Positions 20,293-29,528 of a DNA stretch of 44,481 bases are shown piece after piece. The position numbers and the translations under genes are program-made. Origin of the DNA: Wenzhouxiangella sp. (GTDB lineage: Bacteria; Pseudomonadota; Gammaproteobacteria; Xanthomonadales; Wenzhouxiangellaceae); NCBI GenBank assembly GCA_007694055.1, contig RECK01000094.1:1-44481 (forward strand), given 5' to 3'. The notes below the pieces were generated by a model. It was given only the letters and a program-made list of their open reading frames with translations, did not search any database and was not told the origin of the DNA. Numbering within the stretch: the stretch's first letter is position 1; each line of letters starts with the position of its first letter.

Positions 20293-21441
20293 TCAGAACA
20301 CCTCGGCGGGGTCGAGGCGGCGCACCTTGCGCATGGCCAGAAGTCCGCTCAAGGCGCACATGGCCAGGGTGGTGCCAAACACGCCCAGGGCGCGCTCGGT
20401 GGTGATGTAGAGCGGCAGCTGGGTGGCCTCGGCAGTCAGCCCGTACAGCCACCAGACCAGGGCCAGCCCGGGGAGATAACCGAGCACGGCCAGGATCGCG
20501 GCCTGCTGCAGGACGATGCCCGAGACGAAACTGTTGCGGTAGCCGATGGCGCGCAGGGTACCGTACTCATTGAGGTGTTCGGAGACATCGGCGAACAGGA
20601 TCTGGTAGACGATGATGCCGCCGACGATCAGGCCCATGATGGCGCCAAAGGCGAAAATGTAGCCGATCGGGGTGGCCGAGTTCCAGTAGCGCTGCTCGCG
20701 CTCGACGAAGTCGGCCCGGGTCATGACCAGGATATCGTCGGGCAGGCGCTGATCGAGGCGGTCCCTGACCAGGTTCGGATCGGCTCCCTCGGTGAGCTGC
20801 AGCAGTCCGAGCTGAATCCGGTTGCGTGATCGATCCGGGAACAGGCGCAGCCAGTTGTCGTCGCTGGTCAGGATCATGCCGTCGATGCCGAACGAGGTGC
20901 CCAGCTCGATCAGTCCGACCACCTCCATGTCGCGGTCGTTGATCTCGGTGGTCAGGCGGCTGCCGCCTTCCAGCACCGTGGCCACGGGGCCGAATTCCGG
21001 GCGCGATGCGGCGTCGAATGCAACCACGTTCTGCTGGGTCAGCAGGGGTCGTACGGCGTCGAAACCGGGAGCGTCGAGAATGTTGTGCTGAGGATCGAAG
21101 CCCAGCGCCGAGAGACTGCGGCGCTCATTGTTCCAGGGATTCTTCCACACCGCCGGGAACAGGTAGACCGGCATGACCTTGGCCACGTCCTCGTCGCCCA
21201 GGGCCTGGTACAGGCGGGCCAGGGGGAAGTCCTGCGGCCGGACGATAAAGACGCTGTCGACTGAAAACAGCGCAATGTCATAGTTGAGCTGGTTGTGCAG
21301 GCGCACCGAGCTCTCAAACAGGGCCGTTCTGAATCCCAGCTGCATCATGATCAGCAATACGGCAAAGGCAATACCGGCGATTGCCACCAGCAGGCGCAGT
21401 GGCTTGTGCTTGAGTTGCAGCCATCCGAGTGGGGTGCGCAT
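20293..21441 (-). CDS. DevC-like ABC transporter permease
   Basis: A 382-aa FtsX-fold permease. An N-terminal membrane helix (about 18-38) is followed by a large periplasmic domain (to about 255) and three C-terminal helices (about 262-285, 310-332, 350-370), the MacB/LolC topology. The start MRTPLGWLQLKHKPLRLLVAIAG and the ending RLDPAEVF agree with DevC proteins, which pair with DevA and DevB to export glycolipids in cyanobacterial heterocysts. The ATG overlaps the stop of the upstream adaptor gene by one base (TGATG), and the stop lies 2 nt before the ATPase gene, so the three are one coupled operon. The substrate is unknown. Confidence 0.92.
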   Translation of the reverse strand: MRTPLGWLQLKHKPLRLLVAIAGIAFAVLLIMMQLGFRTALFESSVRLHNQLNYDIALFSVDSVFIVRPQDFPLARLYQALGDEDVAKVMPVYLFPAVWKNPWNNERRSLSALGFDPQHNILDAPGFDAVRPLLTQQNVVAFDAASRPEFGPVATVLEGGSRLTTEINDRDMEVVGLIELGTSFGIDGMILTSDDNWLRLFPDRSRNRIQLGLLQLTEGADPNLVRDRLDQRLPDDILVMTRADFVEREQRYWNSATPIGYIFAFGAIMGLIVGGIIVYQILFADVSEHLNEYGTLRAIGYRNSFVSGIVLQQAAILAVLGYLPGLALVWWLYGLTAEATQLPLYITTERALGVFGTTLAMCALSGLLAMRKVRRLDPAEVF

Positions 21442-22421
21442 CAGGGATTGATCAGCACGGTGACCTGGAGATTGGTCAGCCCGGCGACCGCCTCGGGCTC
21501 GTCGAGCAGGATTTCGACCTCGATGATGCGGGCGTCCTTGCGTGCGGCCGGGTCGGTATCGGTTTCGTCCTGCTTGCGCACGCGCTGGCGAATGTGGCGC
21601 ACGCTGCCGGTCAGGTTCTGGGCCAGTACCGGGCTGCTGACTTCGGCGCGCTGGCCGACGGCCACGCGCGGCAGGTCGGCTTCGTAGACCTCGGCGATGG
21701 CCTGCATGCGGTCGACTTCGGCCAGCTCGATCGCCCCGGCCAGTCCCACCAGTTCGCCGGGCCGGGTAAGAATATCCAGGACGCGGCCGTTGATCGGCGA
21801 AATGATCCGCGCACGTTCGAACTCGGCCATGGCCCGGCGATGCGCAGCCTCGGCTACCGGCACGGTGGCTGCAACGGCCCGGGCCTGGTCGCGCGCAGAC
21901 TGGCAGGTGGCTGCGGCCAGGCGGGCATCAGCGCGGGCCCGCTCGGCTTCCTCGGCGGTCACGACTTCCCGGTCCAGCAGGGACTCGCGACGTTCGGCCT
22001 CGCGCTCGCGGACCTCGGCCAGGACACAGCGCTCTTCGGCCTGGCTTTGTGCCGCCCGCGCCTGGTGCCTGGCCAGGTCTATGGCCGTGCGGGTTTCTTC
22101 GGTGACGGCTTCGAGTACATCGGCTATGTCGGTGATGGCCAGTTCCTGCCCGACCCGCACATCGTCCCCCTCCTCGACAAACAATTCCTTGATCAGCAGC
22201 CCCGTGGTCGAAGCCAGCGGTGCCGGCGCGCCAAGACGGATGATGCCATTGATGGGTTCGATGCGGCCAAGCGCGGCCACCCGCTGACCAACTCCCGGCT
22301 GGGCGGTGAAGCGTTCAGGCAAGTCGGTGGCGCCAACAGGCTCCAGCAACAGCGCCAGGATGGCGGTGCCTGCGATCAGGCTGAGTGCGACGGCGGTCAG
22401 AGACCGTAGGATGACAGGCAC
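21441..22421 (-). CDS. DevB-like HlyD-family periplasmic adaptor
   Basis: Membrane-fusion protein, 326 aa from a GTG at 22421 with a strong AAGAGGGA 6 nt upstream; an ATG at 22484 would add 21 charged residues before the anchor. The anchor helix is near residues 5-27. The lipoyl/barrel-sandwich half-motifs (LGRIEPINGIIRLGAP; ARIISPINGRVLDI) flank an alpha-helical hairpin rich in A, E and R (about 100-200), followed by a beta-barrel domain. It should bridge the permease to an outer-membrane channel, but no TolC-type gene is nearby, so a shared channel elsewhere is implied. First gene of the operon devB-devC-devA/GAF-patatin. Confidence 0.9.
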   Translation of the reverse strand: MPVILRSLTAVALSLIAGTAILALLLEPVGATDLPERFTAQPGVGQRVAALGRIEPINGIIRLGAPAPLASTTGLLIKELFVEEGDDVRVGQELAITDIADVLEAVTEETRTAIDLARHQARAAQSQAEERCVLAEVREREAERRESLLDREVVTAEEAERARADARLAAATCQSARDQARAVAATVPVAEAAHRRAMAEFERARIISPINGRVLDILTRPGELVGLAGAIELAEVDRMQAIAEVYEADLPRVAVGQRAEVSSPVLAQNLTGSVRHIRQRVRKQDETDTDPAARKDARIIEVEILLDEPEAVAGLTNLQVTVLINP

Positions 22422-22736
22422 GATGATTCCCTCTTGGCGTTCTGAAAGCCGCTTGATAAGTGATTTTTGTGCCCTTTCAGGCATTCGGGTGACGTGGCAT
22501 GACGGCGACCGGCAGTCGATACTTTAAACTGTCTTTCCAGTCCATGCCAGCAAGGCTGGGACATGGATGCAATGAATTGCACGTCTGTGAGATACTAAGA
22601 AATTACGTACGGCCTCGTACTGGACGACTTTCCGGCGCCCCCAGTGGAGCGGAAACATCGTGGCCTTCCGCGAACCGGGAGTGACAAGCCCGAGCCCAGT
22701 GCTAGCCAATTGAACAAGCCCTTTAGGAGAAAGCCG
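22422..22736. other. Divergent intergenic region between the exporter operon and gltA
   Basis: No gene is seen in these 315 nt. They should hold promoters for both flanking genes. I see two inverted repeats (22568-22581 and 22607-22620) but no convincing sigma-70 hexamer pair; the best plus-strand match is ATGACG (22499-22504) with TTTAAA (22523-22528) at 18-bp spacing, which is weak. Confidence 0.5.
22568..22581. promoter_or_regulatory. Palindrome TGCAAT-GA-ATTGCA, candidate operator
   Basis: A perfect 6-2-6 inverted repeat lies midway between the divergent devB-like gene and gltA. Its size and symmetry suit a dimeric helix-turn-helix repressor or activator. A second, GC-richer repeat (GTACG-GCCT-CGTAC, 22607-22620) lies 25 nt downstream. 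No regulator can be named. Confidence 0.35.
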
Positions 22737-24026
22737 GTGTCCGAACGCAAACTGACCTTGACCGATCCCCAGACTGGAAAGTCGCTTGATCTGCCGGTAG
22801 TCGCCGGCTCCGAGGGGGATCCCACGCTGGACATCAGCCGCCTGCACCCGGAGCTGGGTTACTTCACCTACGATCCGGGCTATGGCACCACCGCCAGCTG
22901 CAAGAGCGACATTACCTACATCGACGGCAACGAGGGCATTCTGCGCTACCGCGGCTACCCCATCGATCAACTGGCCGAGCAATCCAGCTTCGTCGAAGTG
23001 GCCTACCTGCTGCTCTACGGTGAACTGCCCAGTACCGAGCAGTTCGCCCGCTTCGAGAGGGACATCACCTACCACACGATGGTCCACGAGAAGATCAACA
23101 GCTTCATGAGCGGCTTTCACTACAACGCCCATCCGATGGCCATCATGTCCGGGGTGGTCGGCTCCATGGCCGGCTTCTACCACGACAAGCTGGATGTCAA
23201 CGATGCCGAGCAGCGCGACCTGGCAGCCAAGCGCCTGATCGCCAAGATGCCGACCATTGCCGCGGCCGCCTACCGCCACTACATGGGCTGGCCCAGTGCC
23301 TACCCGCGCAACTCGCTGAACTACTCGGAACGCTTCCTGCACATGATGTTTTCGGTGCCGGCCGAGTCCTACGAGGTCAACCCGATTGCGGCCAGGGCCC
23401 TGGATCTGCTGTTCATCCTGCATGCCGATCACGAGCAGAACGCGTCCACCTCCACGGTACGCCTGGTCGGTTCCACCGGGGCCAATCCCTATGCCTGTGT
23501 GTCGGCCGGTATTGCTGCCCTGTGGGGTCCCGCGCACGGCGGTGCCAACGAGGCAGTCCTGAACATGCTCAACCAGATCGGCGACGTCAGCCGGGTCGGC
23601 GAGTTCGTCAAGCGGGCCAAGGACAAGAACGATCCGTTCCGCCTGATGGGCTTTGGTCATCGGGTGTACAAGAACTTCGATCCGCGCGCAACGATCATTC
23701 GAAAAGCCTGCCATGAAGTGCTGGGTGAACTCGGGCAGAAGGATCCCCTGCTGGACCTGGCCATGGAACTGGAAAAGATTGCGCTGGAAGATGAGTACTT
23801 CGTCGAGCGCAAGCTCTATCCCAACGTCGACTTCTACTCCGGCATCATCTACAAGGCGCTGGGCATTCCAACCAGCATGTTCACCGCCATGTTCGCCATC
23901 GGCCGCACGGTCGGCTGGGTCAGCCAATGGCTGGAACAGTCAGCCAGCCCGCACCGCATCGGCCGCCCGCGCCAGGTCTACACCGGCGCCGGCGAGCGTG
24001 ATTACGTCGATATCGACCAGCGCTGA
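22737..24026 (+). CDS. gltA: Citrate synthase (type II, hexameric family)
   Basis: Condenses acetyl-CoA and oxaloacetate to citrate, the entry step of the TCA cycle. The GTG start at 22737 has AGGAG 7 nt upstream and gives 429 aa (E. coli 427); an upstream ATG at 22644 lacks support. Active-site residues are His267 (PAHGGANEA), His308 ([14 protein letters not shown]) and Asp365 (NVDFYSG), aligned with E. coli His264, His305 and Asp362; the oxaloacetate-binding [12 protein letters not shown] segment is also intact. The gene is monocistronic, divergent from the exporter operon and convergent with the SDR gene through a strong hairpin. Confidence 0.97.
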   Translation: MSERKLTLTDPQTGKSLDLPVVAGSEGDPTLDISRLHPELGYFTYDPGYGTTASCKSDITYIDGNEGILRYRGYPIDQLAEQSSFVEVAYLLLYGELPSTEQFARFERDITYHTMVHEKINSFMSGFHYNAHPMAIMSGVVGSMAGFYHDKLDVNDAEQRDLAAKRLIAKMPTIAAAAYRHYMGWPSAYPRNSLNYSERFLHMMFSVPAESYEVNPIAARALDLLFILHADHEQNASTSTVRLVGSTGANPYACVSAGIAALWGPAHGGANEAVLNMLNQIGDVSRVGEFVKRAKDKNDPFRLMGFGHRVYKNFDPRATIIRKACHEVLGELGQKDPLLDLAMELEKIALEDEYFVERKLYPNVDFYSGIIYKALGIPTSMFTAMFAIGRTVGWVSQWLEQSASPHRIGRPRQVYTGAGERDYVDIDQR

Positions 24027-24035
24027 AAAAAAGGA

Positions 24036-24082
24036 AAAGGGCTAAGGGGCGCCCGCGGAAAATGCATTCCCCTTAGCCCTTT
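24036..24082. terminator. Bidirectional hairpin between gltA and the SDR gene
   Basis: A 14-bp perfect inverted repeat, AAAGGGCTAAGGGG (24036-24049) and CCCCTTAGCCCTTT (24069-24082), with a 19-nt loop, sits 10 nt after the gltA stop. The left arm follows an A-rich tract and the right arm a pyrimidine tract, so it could end transcription from both convergent genes. Confidence 0.65.
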
Positions 24083-24105
24083 AGCCCTTTCACCCTTTCA
24101 CCTTC
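24069..24105. repeat. Octamer/heptamer array at the gltA-SDR junction
   Basis: Units CCCTTAG, CCCTTTAG, CCCTTTCA, CCCTTTCA and CCTTC follow one another; on the other strand they read GGTGAAA, GGGTGAAA, GGGCTAAA. This is the same family as the GGTGAAA arrays at 5598 and 33522, with an 8-nt period here. Confidence 0.7.
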
Positions 24106-24106
24106 T

Positions 24107-24931
24107 TCAAACAAACAAATCCGGCAACAGTTTTTCCCCCGGCTTGACCGCGTAGCGCTCCAGGTCCGTCACCCCGGCCTTTGCCAGCACCTCGTCATCG
24201 ATAAAGAAGTTGCCGTTGACCTGGCTGCCCGGCTGGGTCAGGATCCAGTGCGCTGCGTCAGCCATGATGTCCGGCTTGCGGCAGTTGTCCGGGTTGACCG
24301 CACCACCGAGCATGGCCAGGGCAGCGGTGGCGATGACGGTTCTTGGCCACAGCGCATTGACGCCGATTTTCAGCGGCCGGAATTCTTCCGCCATCCCCAG
24401 CACGCACTGGCTCATGCCATACTTGGCCATGGTGTAGGCCACGTGTGGTGCGAACCAGCGTGGTTCCATGTTCAGCGGCGGCGACAGGTTGAGTATGTGC
24501 GGGTTGTCGGCCTGCTTAAGGTAAGGCAGCGCGGACTGGGAACAGACGAAGGTGCCGCGAACGTTGACCCCGAACATGAGGTCGAAGCGCTTCATCGGCA
24601 CGTCCGGCGTCGGTGCCAGGTAGATGGCCGAGGCGTTGTTGACCAGGATGTCGATGCCGCCGAAGTGTTCGGCAGTACTCCGCATGGCCTCGGCCACGGC
24701 TTCCTCGTCGCGGATGTCGAGGCGGATGGGCAGGGCCTTGCCGCCGGCCGCTTCGACTTCTTCGGCCGCCGAGTGAATGGTGCCGGGCAGCTTGGGGTGA
24801 TTGCGATCGGTCTTGGCGGCAATCGCGATATTGGCGCCATCGGCGGCAGCGCGCAGGGCAATGGCCTTGCCGATACCACGAGAGGCACCGGTAATGAACA
24901 GGGTTTTTCCTTTCAGGCTTTGGGTCGTCAT
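24107..24931 (-). CDS. HSDL2-like short-chain dehydrogenase/reductase
   Basis: A 274-aa NAD(P)-dependent oxidoreductase of the classical SDR fold. Cofactor motif TGASRGIG at 14-21, NNAS at 98-101, catalytic Ser150 (in ILNLSPP), Tyr166 and Lys170 (YTMAK). The segment NLSPPLNMEPRWF and the C-terminal NGNFFIDDEVLAKAGV are characteristic of proteins resembling human hydroxysteroid-dehydrogenase-like 2. The substrate is unknown; fatty-acid or steroid-like alcohols are family guesses. It stands alone, convergent with gltA and divergent from the VTT/LssY gene. Confidence 0.9.
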   Translation of the reverse strand: MTTQSLKGKTLFITGASRGIGKAIALRAAADGANIAIAAKTDRNHPKLPGTIHSAAEEVEAAGGKALPIRLDIRDEEAVAEAMRSTAEHFGGIDILVNNASAIYLAPTPDVPMKRFDLMFGVNVRGTFVCSQSALPYLKQADNPHILNLSPPLNMEPRWFAPHVAYTMAKYGMSQCVLGMAEEFRPLKIGVNALWPRTVIATAALAMLGGAVNPDNCRKPDIMADAAHWILTQPGSQVNGNFFIDDEVLAKAGVTDLERYAVKPGEKLLPDLFV

Positions 24932-25011
24932 GGCTAACGGAACATCTCGGGTGTCGGTTGATTATGCTACCCGAGTCTGGGCAACAGCGTGATTGAGGCC
25001 GAACCGGGCTG

Positions 25012-26997
25012 ATGGAAGAAGGATTGCTGGATAGTCTGACTGCCGTGGTCCAGTCCCACCCGGGCTGGCTGATCGGCCTGGCTTTCGGTTTTGCCCTGCT
25101 CGAGTCTCTGGCCATAGTCGGCATCTTCGTGCCTGGCATCGTGCTGTTGTTCATGGTCGGCGCGGTCATCGGCATGGACCCCGGCCTGTTCCTGATTTGC
25201 TGGCTGGCGGCCAGCGTCGGGGCCTTGACCGGCGATCTGGTCAGTTACTGGCTGGGCTATCGCTTCAGCGATCGCGTCCCCGGCGTCTGGCCGCTGAGCC
25301 GACGTCCGGAAATGATGGCCGCCGGTCAGGTGCTGTTTGCCCGCCACGGCGGCAAGGGTGTGTTCATCGGTCGCTTCATCGGTCCGATCCGGCCGGTGGT
25401 GCCGCTGCTTTCGGGCACCATGGGCATGCGTCCGCTGGCATTCCTGGCCTGGTCCGTGCCGGCCTGCATCCTGTGGGCGCCGCTGTACCTGCTGCCGGGC
25501 ATGCTGTTCGGCGCTTCTCTGGAACTGGCTGCCGACTTCGGCGGGCGCCTGGTCCTGGTGCTGCTGATCCTCGTTCTGGGCGGCTGGTTCGTGATCTGGC
25601 TGACTCGCCTGGTCTACGAGTTCACCGCCCGCCGCTCGGGCTGGTGGCTGCGCAGCGTCATTCGCTGGAGTACCGACCAGCCCGGGGTTGGCCGTTTGCT
25701 GCGCCCGCTGTTCGAGCCCGGCGGCAGGGAAGTGCTGAGCGTGGCCTTGCTCGGTATCTTGCTGGTCGTGTCCCTGGCTGTGCTGATGGCGGTGCTGATC
25801 TCGACCCCTTTTCTCGCCCCGGCATGGGATGCCGAGTACCGGCTGGTCAACCTGTCGGCCAGCCTGCGCAACCACGTCGCCGACCCCCTGTTTGCCTGGT
25901 TATCCCTGGCCGCCGAGCCCCGGGTTGCGGTGACCGTGACGCTGCTCATGGGGCTGGTGCTGTTGCTGCTGGGGCGTAGGCTGACCTTGTGGCACTGGCT
26001 GGCTGCGCCCCTTGGTGCCTATGTGCTGGCTATTTTGCTCAGTGCCTTGATGGGCCTTTTGATCGACGGGCCCGAGTCGGTGCCGACGGTCGGGCAGGTT
26101 CCGCATCGTGGCATGGCCCTGACCACGGCCGTGCTCGGGTTTTTCGCGGTCATGCTGGCCAAGGACCTGGGTGCCCGGCGCCGCAAGTGGCCGTACCTGG
26201 TCAGTGCCGTGCTGGTTGCCGTGCTCGGTTTTTCCCACTACTACCTGGGCCTGGCCAGCCTGGCCGGATTGCTGGCGGGTATTGCCCTGGCCATGGGCTG
26301 GACCGCCCTGGTGGGCATCGCTTACCGCAGCCGTTCGACCAGCCGTCGCCGCCCGGTCTGGCTGTCGCTGGCTTTCTACTCGCTGATTGTCGTGGTGGCC
26401 ATCGTGCATGCCCGCGGCGAGGTGGCTGTTCGCCTGGACGCCACTCGCCTGGCCCAGCCGGATCGCAGCTATTTTTTCCTGGATTGGCAGGATGAGGGCT
26501 GGCGCCAGCTGCCCGATCGGGTGACCCGGCTGGGTCGCCATCACCGTTCGCGATTCGACTTCCAGGTGGCTGCCAACCTCAACCGTCTCGCGGAGCAGTT
26601 GGCCGATGAGGGCTGGCTTGAGGTCGAGGCGGGCAGCGGTGCTGCGCTATGGTCGCTGTTGCTGGGGTCGGATGACATCGCGACCCTGCCGCACCTGAGT
26701 CGAGACTTTGCCGGTCGCCCGGACGACCTGGTCATGCGACGGGAAGCGCCCGATGGTTCGGTTTACCTGGCCAGACTATGGTCTTCGGGCGCGCGGCTGG
26801 AGCCGGGTGGCGTGCCGATCTGGCTCGGCCAGGTGCGCCAGGTCCAGCCAGTTCGCCAGCTGGTGGTGCTCAGTCGCTGGGATGAAGTCGATGACGGCGG
26901 TGACCGGGCCCTGGCGCAGCTGGAGCTGGGTCTGGGCGCGTGGCGGATTGGCGGTCCGGAGGCGCGGCCGCGACTCTACGTTTCCATGTTCGACTGA
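25012..26997 (+). CDS. VTT (DedA)/PAP2-like/LssY C-terminal membrane protein
   Basis: A 661-aa polytopic membrane protein. An N-terminal VTT/DedA domain (about 15-205) has the FVPGIVLLFMVGA and GRFIGPIRPVVPLLSGTMGM motifs of lipid scramblase-like proteins. The middle (about 240-440) has the helix pattern of PAP2 phosphatases but the catalytic motifs are lost: PSGH reads PHRG (364-367) and the SR-x5-H-x3-D motif reads with His409, Ala415 and Gly419. The C-terminal soluble domain (about 475-661) looks like LssY_C. It is probably involved in membrane lipid handling, without phosphatase activity. Its 3' end overlaps the Lon-N-like gene by 22 nt on the opposite strand. Confidence 0.82.
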   Translation: MEEGLLDSLTAVVQSHPGWLIGLAFGFALLESLAIVGIFVPGIVLLFMVGAVIGMDPGLFLICWLAASVGALTGDLVSYWLGYRFSDRVPGVWPLSRRPEMMAAGQVLFARHGGKGVFIGRFIGPIRPVVPLLSGTMGMRPLAFLAWSVPACILWAPLYLLPGMLFGASLELAADFGGRLVLVLLILVLGGWFVIWLTRLVYEFTARRSGWWLRSVIRWSTDQPGVGRLLRPLFEPGGREVLSVALLGILLVVSLAVLMAVLISTPFLAPAWDAEYRLVNLSASLRNHVADPLFAWLSLAAEPRVAVTVTLLMGLVLLLLGRRLTLWHWLAAPLGAYVLAILLSALMGLLIDGPESVPTVGQVPHRGMALTTAVLGFFAVMLAKDLGARRRKWPYLVSAVLVAVLGFSHYYLGLASLAGLLAGIALAMGWTALVGIAYRSRSTSRRRPVWLSLAFYSLIVVVAIVHARGEVAVRLDATRLAQPDRSYFFLDWQDEGWRQLPDRVTRLGRHHRSRFDFQVAANLNRLAEQLADEGWLEVEAGSGAALWSLLLGSDDIATLPHLSRDFAGRPDDLVMRREAPDGSVYLARLWSSGARLEPGGVPIWLGQVRQVQPVRQLVVLSRWDEVDDGGDRALAQLELGLGAWRIGGPEARPRLYVSMFD

Positions 26998-27584
26998 TCG
27001 TTGGACTGGTCGCCGGCCAGCTGTTCAACCATGTCAACCAGCGCATCCAGACGTGCTGCCGGGTCGATCATCTCCAGCAGCTGCTGCGTACGGGGCAGGT
27101 CCAGCGGCAACAGGCTGGCCAGGTTGAAGCCCAGGCTGCTTGCATCGTCGATGTCCACGTCCAGCCGTTCGGCCAGCTCGCGACTCTGCAACACCTGCCG
27201 CATCAGGGTCTGCAGCGCAGCATGGCGCGGCGAAACGCTGCTGGCCTTTTCCTCGGCCAGCCAGCTCACCTCGCCGATCAGCAGGCCATCGTCGCGGGCA
27301 CGCGTGGCGCGGACGCGGAAGCGTCGGCAACCCTCGCAATCAATGCCCAGCAGTCCGTCTTCGAGAGTGGTGAAATCGCGAATCCGGGCCTCGGTGCCCA
27401 CCGGGGCATGGCCGCCACCGGCACCTGGCTCGGTATCCATGCGCCAGACCACGCCAAAGCCGACATCGTTGCGCAGGCAGTCGCGCACCATGTCGATGTA
27501 GCGCGACTCGAAGATGCGCAGCGGCACCCGGGCGCCGGGCAGCAGCACCAGGTTGAGTGGAAACAGGTATAGGGACTCGGTCAT
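26976..27584 (-). CDS. Lon N-terminal (LON substrate-binding) domain protein
   Basis: A 202-aa stand-alone LON substrate-binding domain, beginning LYLFPLNLVLLPGARVPLRIFESRYIDMV, the strongly conserved N-terminal signature. The usual beta-rich core (GVVW..., VGTEARI, GCRRFRV) is followed by a helical part. There is no ATPase or protease domain. Such proteins are common and poorly understood. It lies 60 nt downstream of mpl on the same strand and may be its operon partner. Confidence 0.9.
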   Translation of the reverse strand: MTESLYLFPLNLVLLPGARVPLRIFESRYIDMVRDCLRNDVGFGVVWRMDTEPGAGGGHAPVGTEARIRDFTTLEDGLLGIDCEGCRRFRVRATRARDDGLLIGEVSWLAEEKASSVSPRHAALQTLMRQVLQSRELAERLDVDIDDASSLGFNLASLLPLDLPRTQQLLEMIDPAARLDALVDMVEQLAGDQSNDQSNMET

Positions 27585-27644
27585 CGGCTAGTGGTCATCT
27601 GGCCCAGAAAACCGTAGGGTTCCAGAGCGACCATCAACGGCGTG

Positions 27645-29015
27645 TCAAGCGTAGCGGGACTGGAGGCGTTCGACGAAGCGTCGTGGCGCATGTCCGAAAC
27701 CCTTGTTGCTCATGAACACGACATGGTCGCCGGGGCGGACCACCTGGTCGATGTCGTCGAGCAGGTTATCGACCTGGCGGCGAGCGCGACCGGCCCCGTC
27801 GAGCTTGTTCAGCACTTCGTGCGGATCCCAGTCCATGGCCTCGGAAGTCCGCAGCCAGACATGATCGGCCGGCATCAGGGCCGGCGCCAGTTCGTGCACG
27901 TGATGACCGCCGCGCATGGTGTTGCTGGCCGGTTCCAGGGCGACCAGGATGCGGGCGCCGCCGACGCTCTTGCGCAAGCCCTCCAGGGTCATCCGTATGG
28001 CCGTGGGATGGTGGGCGAAATCGTCGTAGACGCGAATGCCCTCGATGTCGGCCAGTAACTCCAGGCGACGCTTGACCCCGCTGAAAGTGCCCAGGGCGGT
28101 CACAGCCTGGTCCGGGGCAACGCCTGCGGCTTGTGCTGCGGCCACGGCGGCCAGGGCGTTGAGCGCGTTGTGGCGGCCGTTCAGCTGCCAGTTCAGGTCA
28201 CCGGCCGGCTCGTCACCATGAACGAAGCGCAGCTGGCGCCCGCCGGGTTCGAGCAGGCGTACCTGCCAGTCGGCCGCGGCCGTATCGTCCAGCCCGAAGC
28301 TTTTCGTCTGGCTCCAGCAGCCCCAGTCCATGACCTCGCGCAGGTTGGCATCCTGAGCATTGGTAACGATGGTGCCATTGCCGGGTATGGTCCTGACCAG
28401 GTGATGGAACTGGGTCTGAATGGCCTTCAGGTCCGGGTAGATATCGGCATGGTCGAACTCGAGGTTGTTGAGCACGACCACCTGTGGGCGGTAGTGGACG
28501 AACTTGGCCCGCTTGTCGAAAAATGCCGTGTCGTATTCATCGGCTTCAACCACGAACAGGTCGCTGCCGGCGCGGGCCGATACGCCGAAATTGTTCGGGA
28601 TGCCGCCGATCAGGAAGCCGGGGTTGAGTCCGGCATGTTCCAGGATCCAGGCCAGCATGCTGGCGGTCGTGGTCTTGCCATGGGTGCCGGCCACGGCCAG
28701 TACGCGGCGGCCCGACAGGTAGTTCTCACCCAGCCAGCGCGGTCCGGAAGTGAACGGCAGGCGGTGATTGAGCATGTGCTCTACCGCCGGGTTGCCGCGG
28801 CTCATGGCGTTGCCGACCAGGACCAGGTCCGGGGCCGGATCCAGGGCCTCGGCGCCGTAGCCCTCGGTCAACTCGATACCCAGGGCTTCAAGCTGCGTGC
28901 TCATGGGCGGGTAGACGTTGGCATCCGAGCCGGTGACGGTATGACCGTCGGCCCGGGCCAGGGCGGCCAGCCCGCCCATGAACGTGCCGCAAATGCCGAG
29001 AATATGAATTTTCAA
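27645..29015 (-). CDS. mpl: UDP-MurNAc:L-Ala-gamma-D-Glu-meso-DAP ligase
   Basis: Mur ligase of 456 aa that recycles murein tripeptide by joining it to UDP-N-acetylmuramate. The N-terminal Rossmann-like segment IHILGICGTFMGGLAALARADGH and the ATP-binding GTHGKTTTASML (about residue 110) are typical, as are EADEYDTAFFDKR and the C-terminal VYDDFAHHPTAI. Meso-DAP peptidoglycan, hence a Gram-negative cell wall, is implied. Its ATG overlaps the stop of the upstream membrane-protein gene by 4 nt (ATGA). Confidence 0.96.
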   Translation of the reverse strand: MKIHILGICGTFMGGLAALARADGHTVTGSDANVYPPMSTQLEALGIELTEGYGAEALDPAPDLVLVGNAMSRGNPAVEHMLNHRLPFTSGPRWLGENYLSGRRVLAVAGTHGKTTTASMLAWILEHAGLNPGFLIGGIPNNFGVSARAGSDLFVVEADEYDTAFFDKRAKFVHYRPQVVVLNNLEFDHADIYPDLKAIQTQFHHLVRTIPGNGTIVTNAQDANLREVMDWGCWSQTKSFGLDDTAAADWQVRLLEPGGRQLRFVHGDEPAGDLNWQLNGRHNALNALAAVAAAQAAGVAPDQAVTALGTFSGVKRRLELLADIEGIRVYDDFAHHPTAIRMTLEGLRKSVGGARILVALEPASNTMRGGHHVHELAPALMPADHVWLRTSEAMDWDPHEVLNKLDGAGRARRQVDNLLDDIDQVVRPGDHVVFMSNKGFGHAPRRFVERLQSRYA

Positions 29016-29509
29016 AGTGAACCTGTCAGCGCGTTGATCACGAAAAGTGTTGCGGCAAACGTTACCACGGAGATGGCCAGTCCGCCGCCGAAAGAAATCT
29101 CCAGGGCGTGCCGCCAGATATGCCCGTTGACAGCCAGTGACCAGAAAAACAGCAGGACCAGGAACAGGCCGGTAAAGGCCGATGGTTGCCCGTTGGCGGT
29201 CAGGCCGAACGGCAGGCTCAGGGCTGAAAGTACCGCACTGGTGCCGAACAGGGCGCTGACCGTTTGCCCCCAGCGCGCCACTTTGCCGGCCGCGATGAGT
29301 ATGATGCGCGACAGGATCAGCGGCACGGCCAGGGCCAGGGTCATCACCACGACCGGGTTGTCCGGTGGCTGTGAAGTAACCAGGCTGATGCTGGTCACCA
29401 GGACATAAAGGCCCAGGCAGATGAGCGTTACGGTGCCGCCGGCCGGCAGATCCTGGGGGGCTGAGCGCAGCAGGGTGATGGCCAGCAGCCGTTGCAGAAG
29501 ATCGATCAT
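29012..29509 (-). CDS. Five-helix membrane protein of unknown function
   Basis: A 165-aa integral membrane protein beginning MIDLLQRLLAITLLRSAPQDLPAGG. Five hydrophobic segments are visible (about 25-46, 52-75, 83-104, 108-132, 138-160). The layout recalls small Yip1-like membrane proteins, but I do not recognise a family with confidence. It is translationally coupled to mpl (4-nt overlap), so a role near the envelope is possible. A longer reading to 29674 is antisense to the TusA-like gene. The start codon shares a CATG with a possible ATG of that divergent gene. Confidence 0.75.
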   Translation of the reverse strand: MIDLLQRLLAITLLRSAPQDLPAGGTVTLICLGLYVLVTSISLVTSQPPDNPVVVMTLALAVPLILSRIILIAAGKVARWGQTVSALFGTSAVLSALSLPFGLTANGQPSAFTGLFLVLLFFWSLAVNGHIWRHALEISFGGGLAISVVTFAATLFVINALTGSL

Positions 29510-29528
29510 GAACCGCCCGCGGGAGCTG

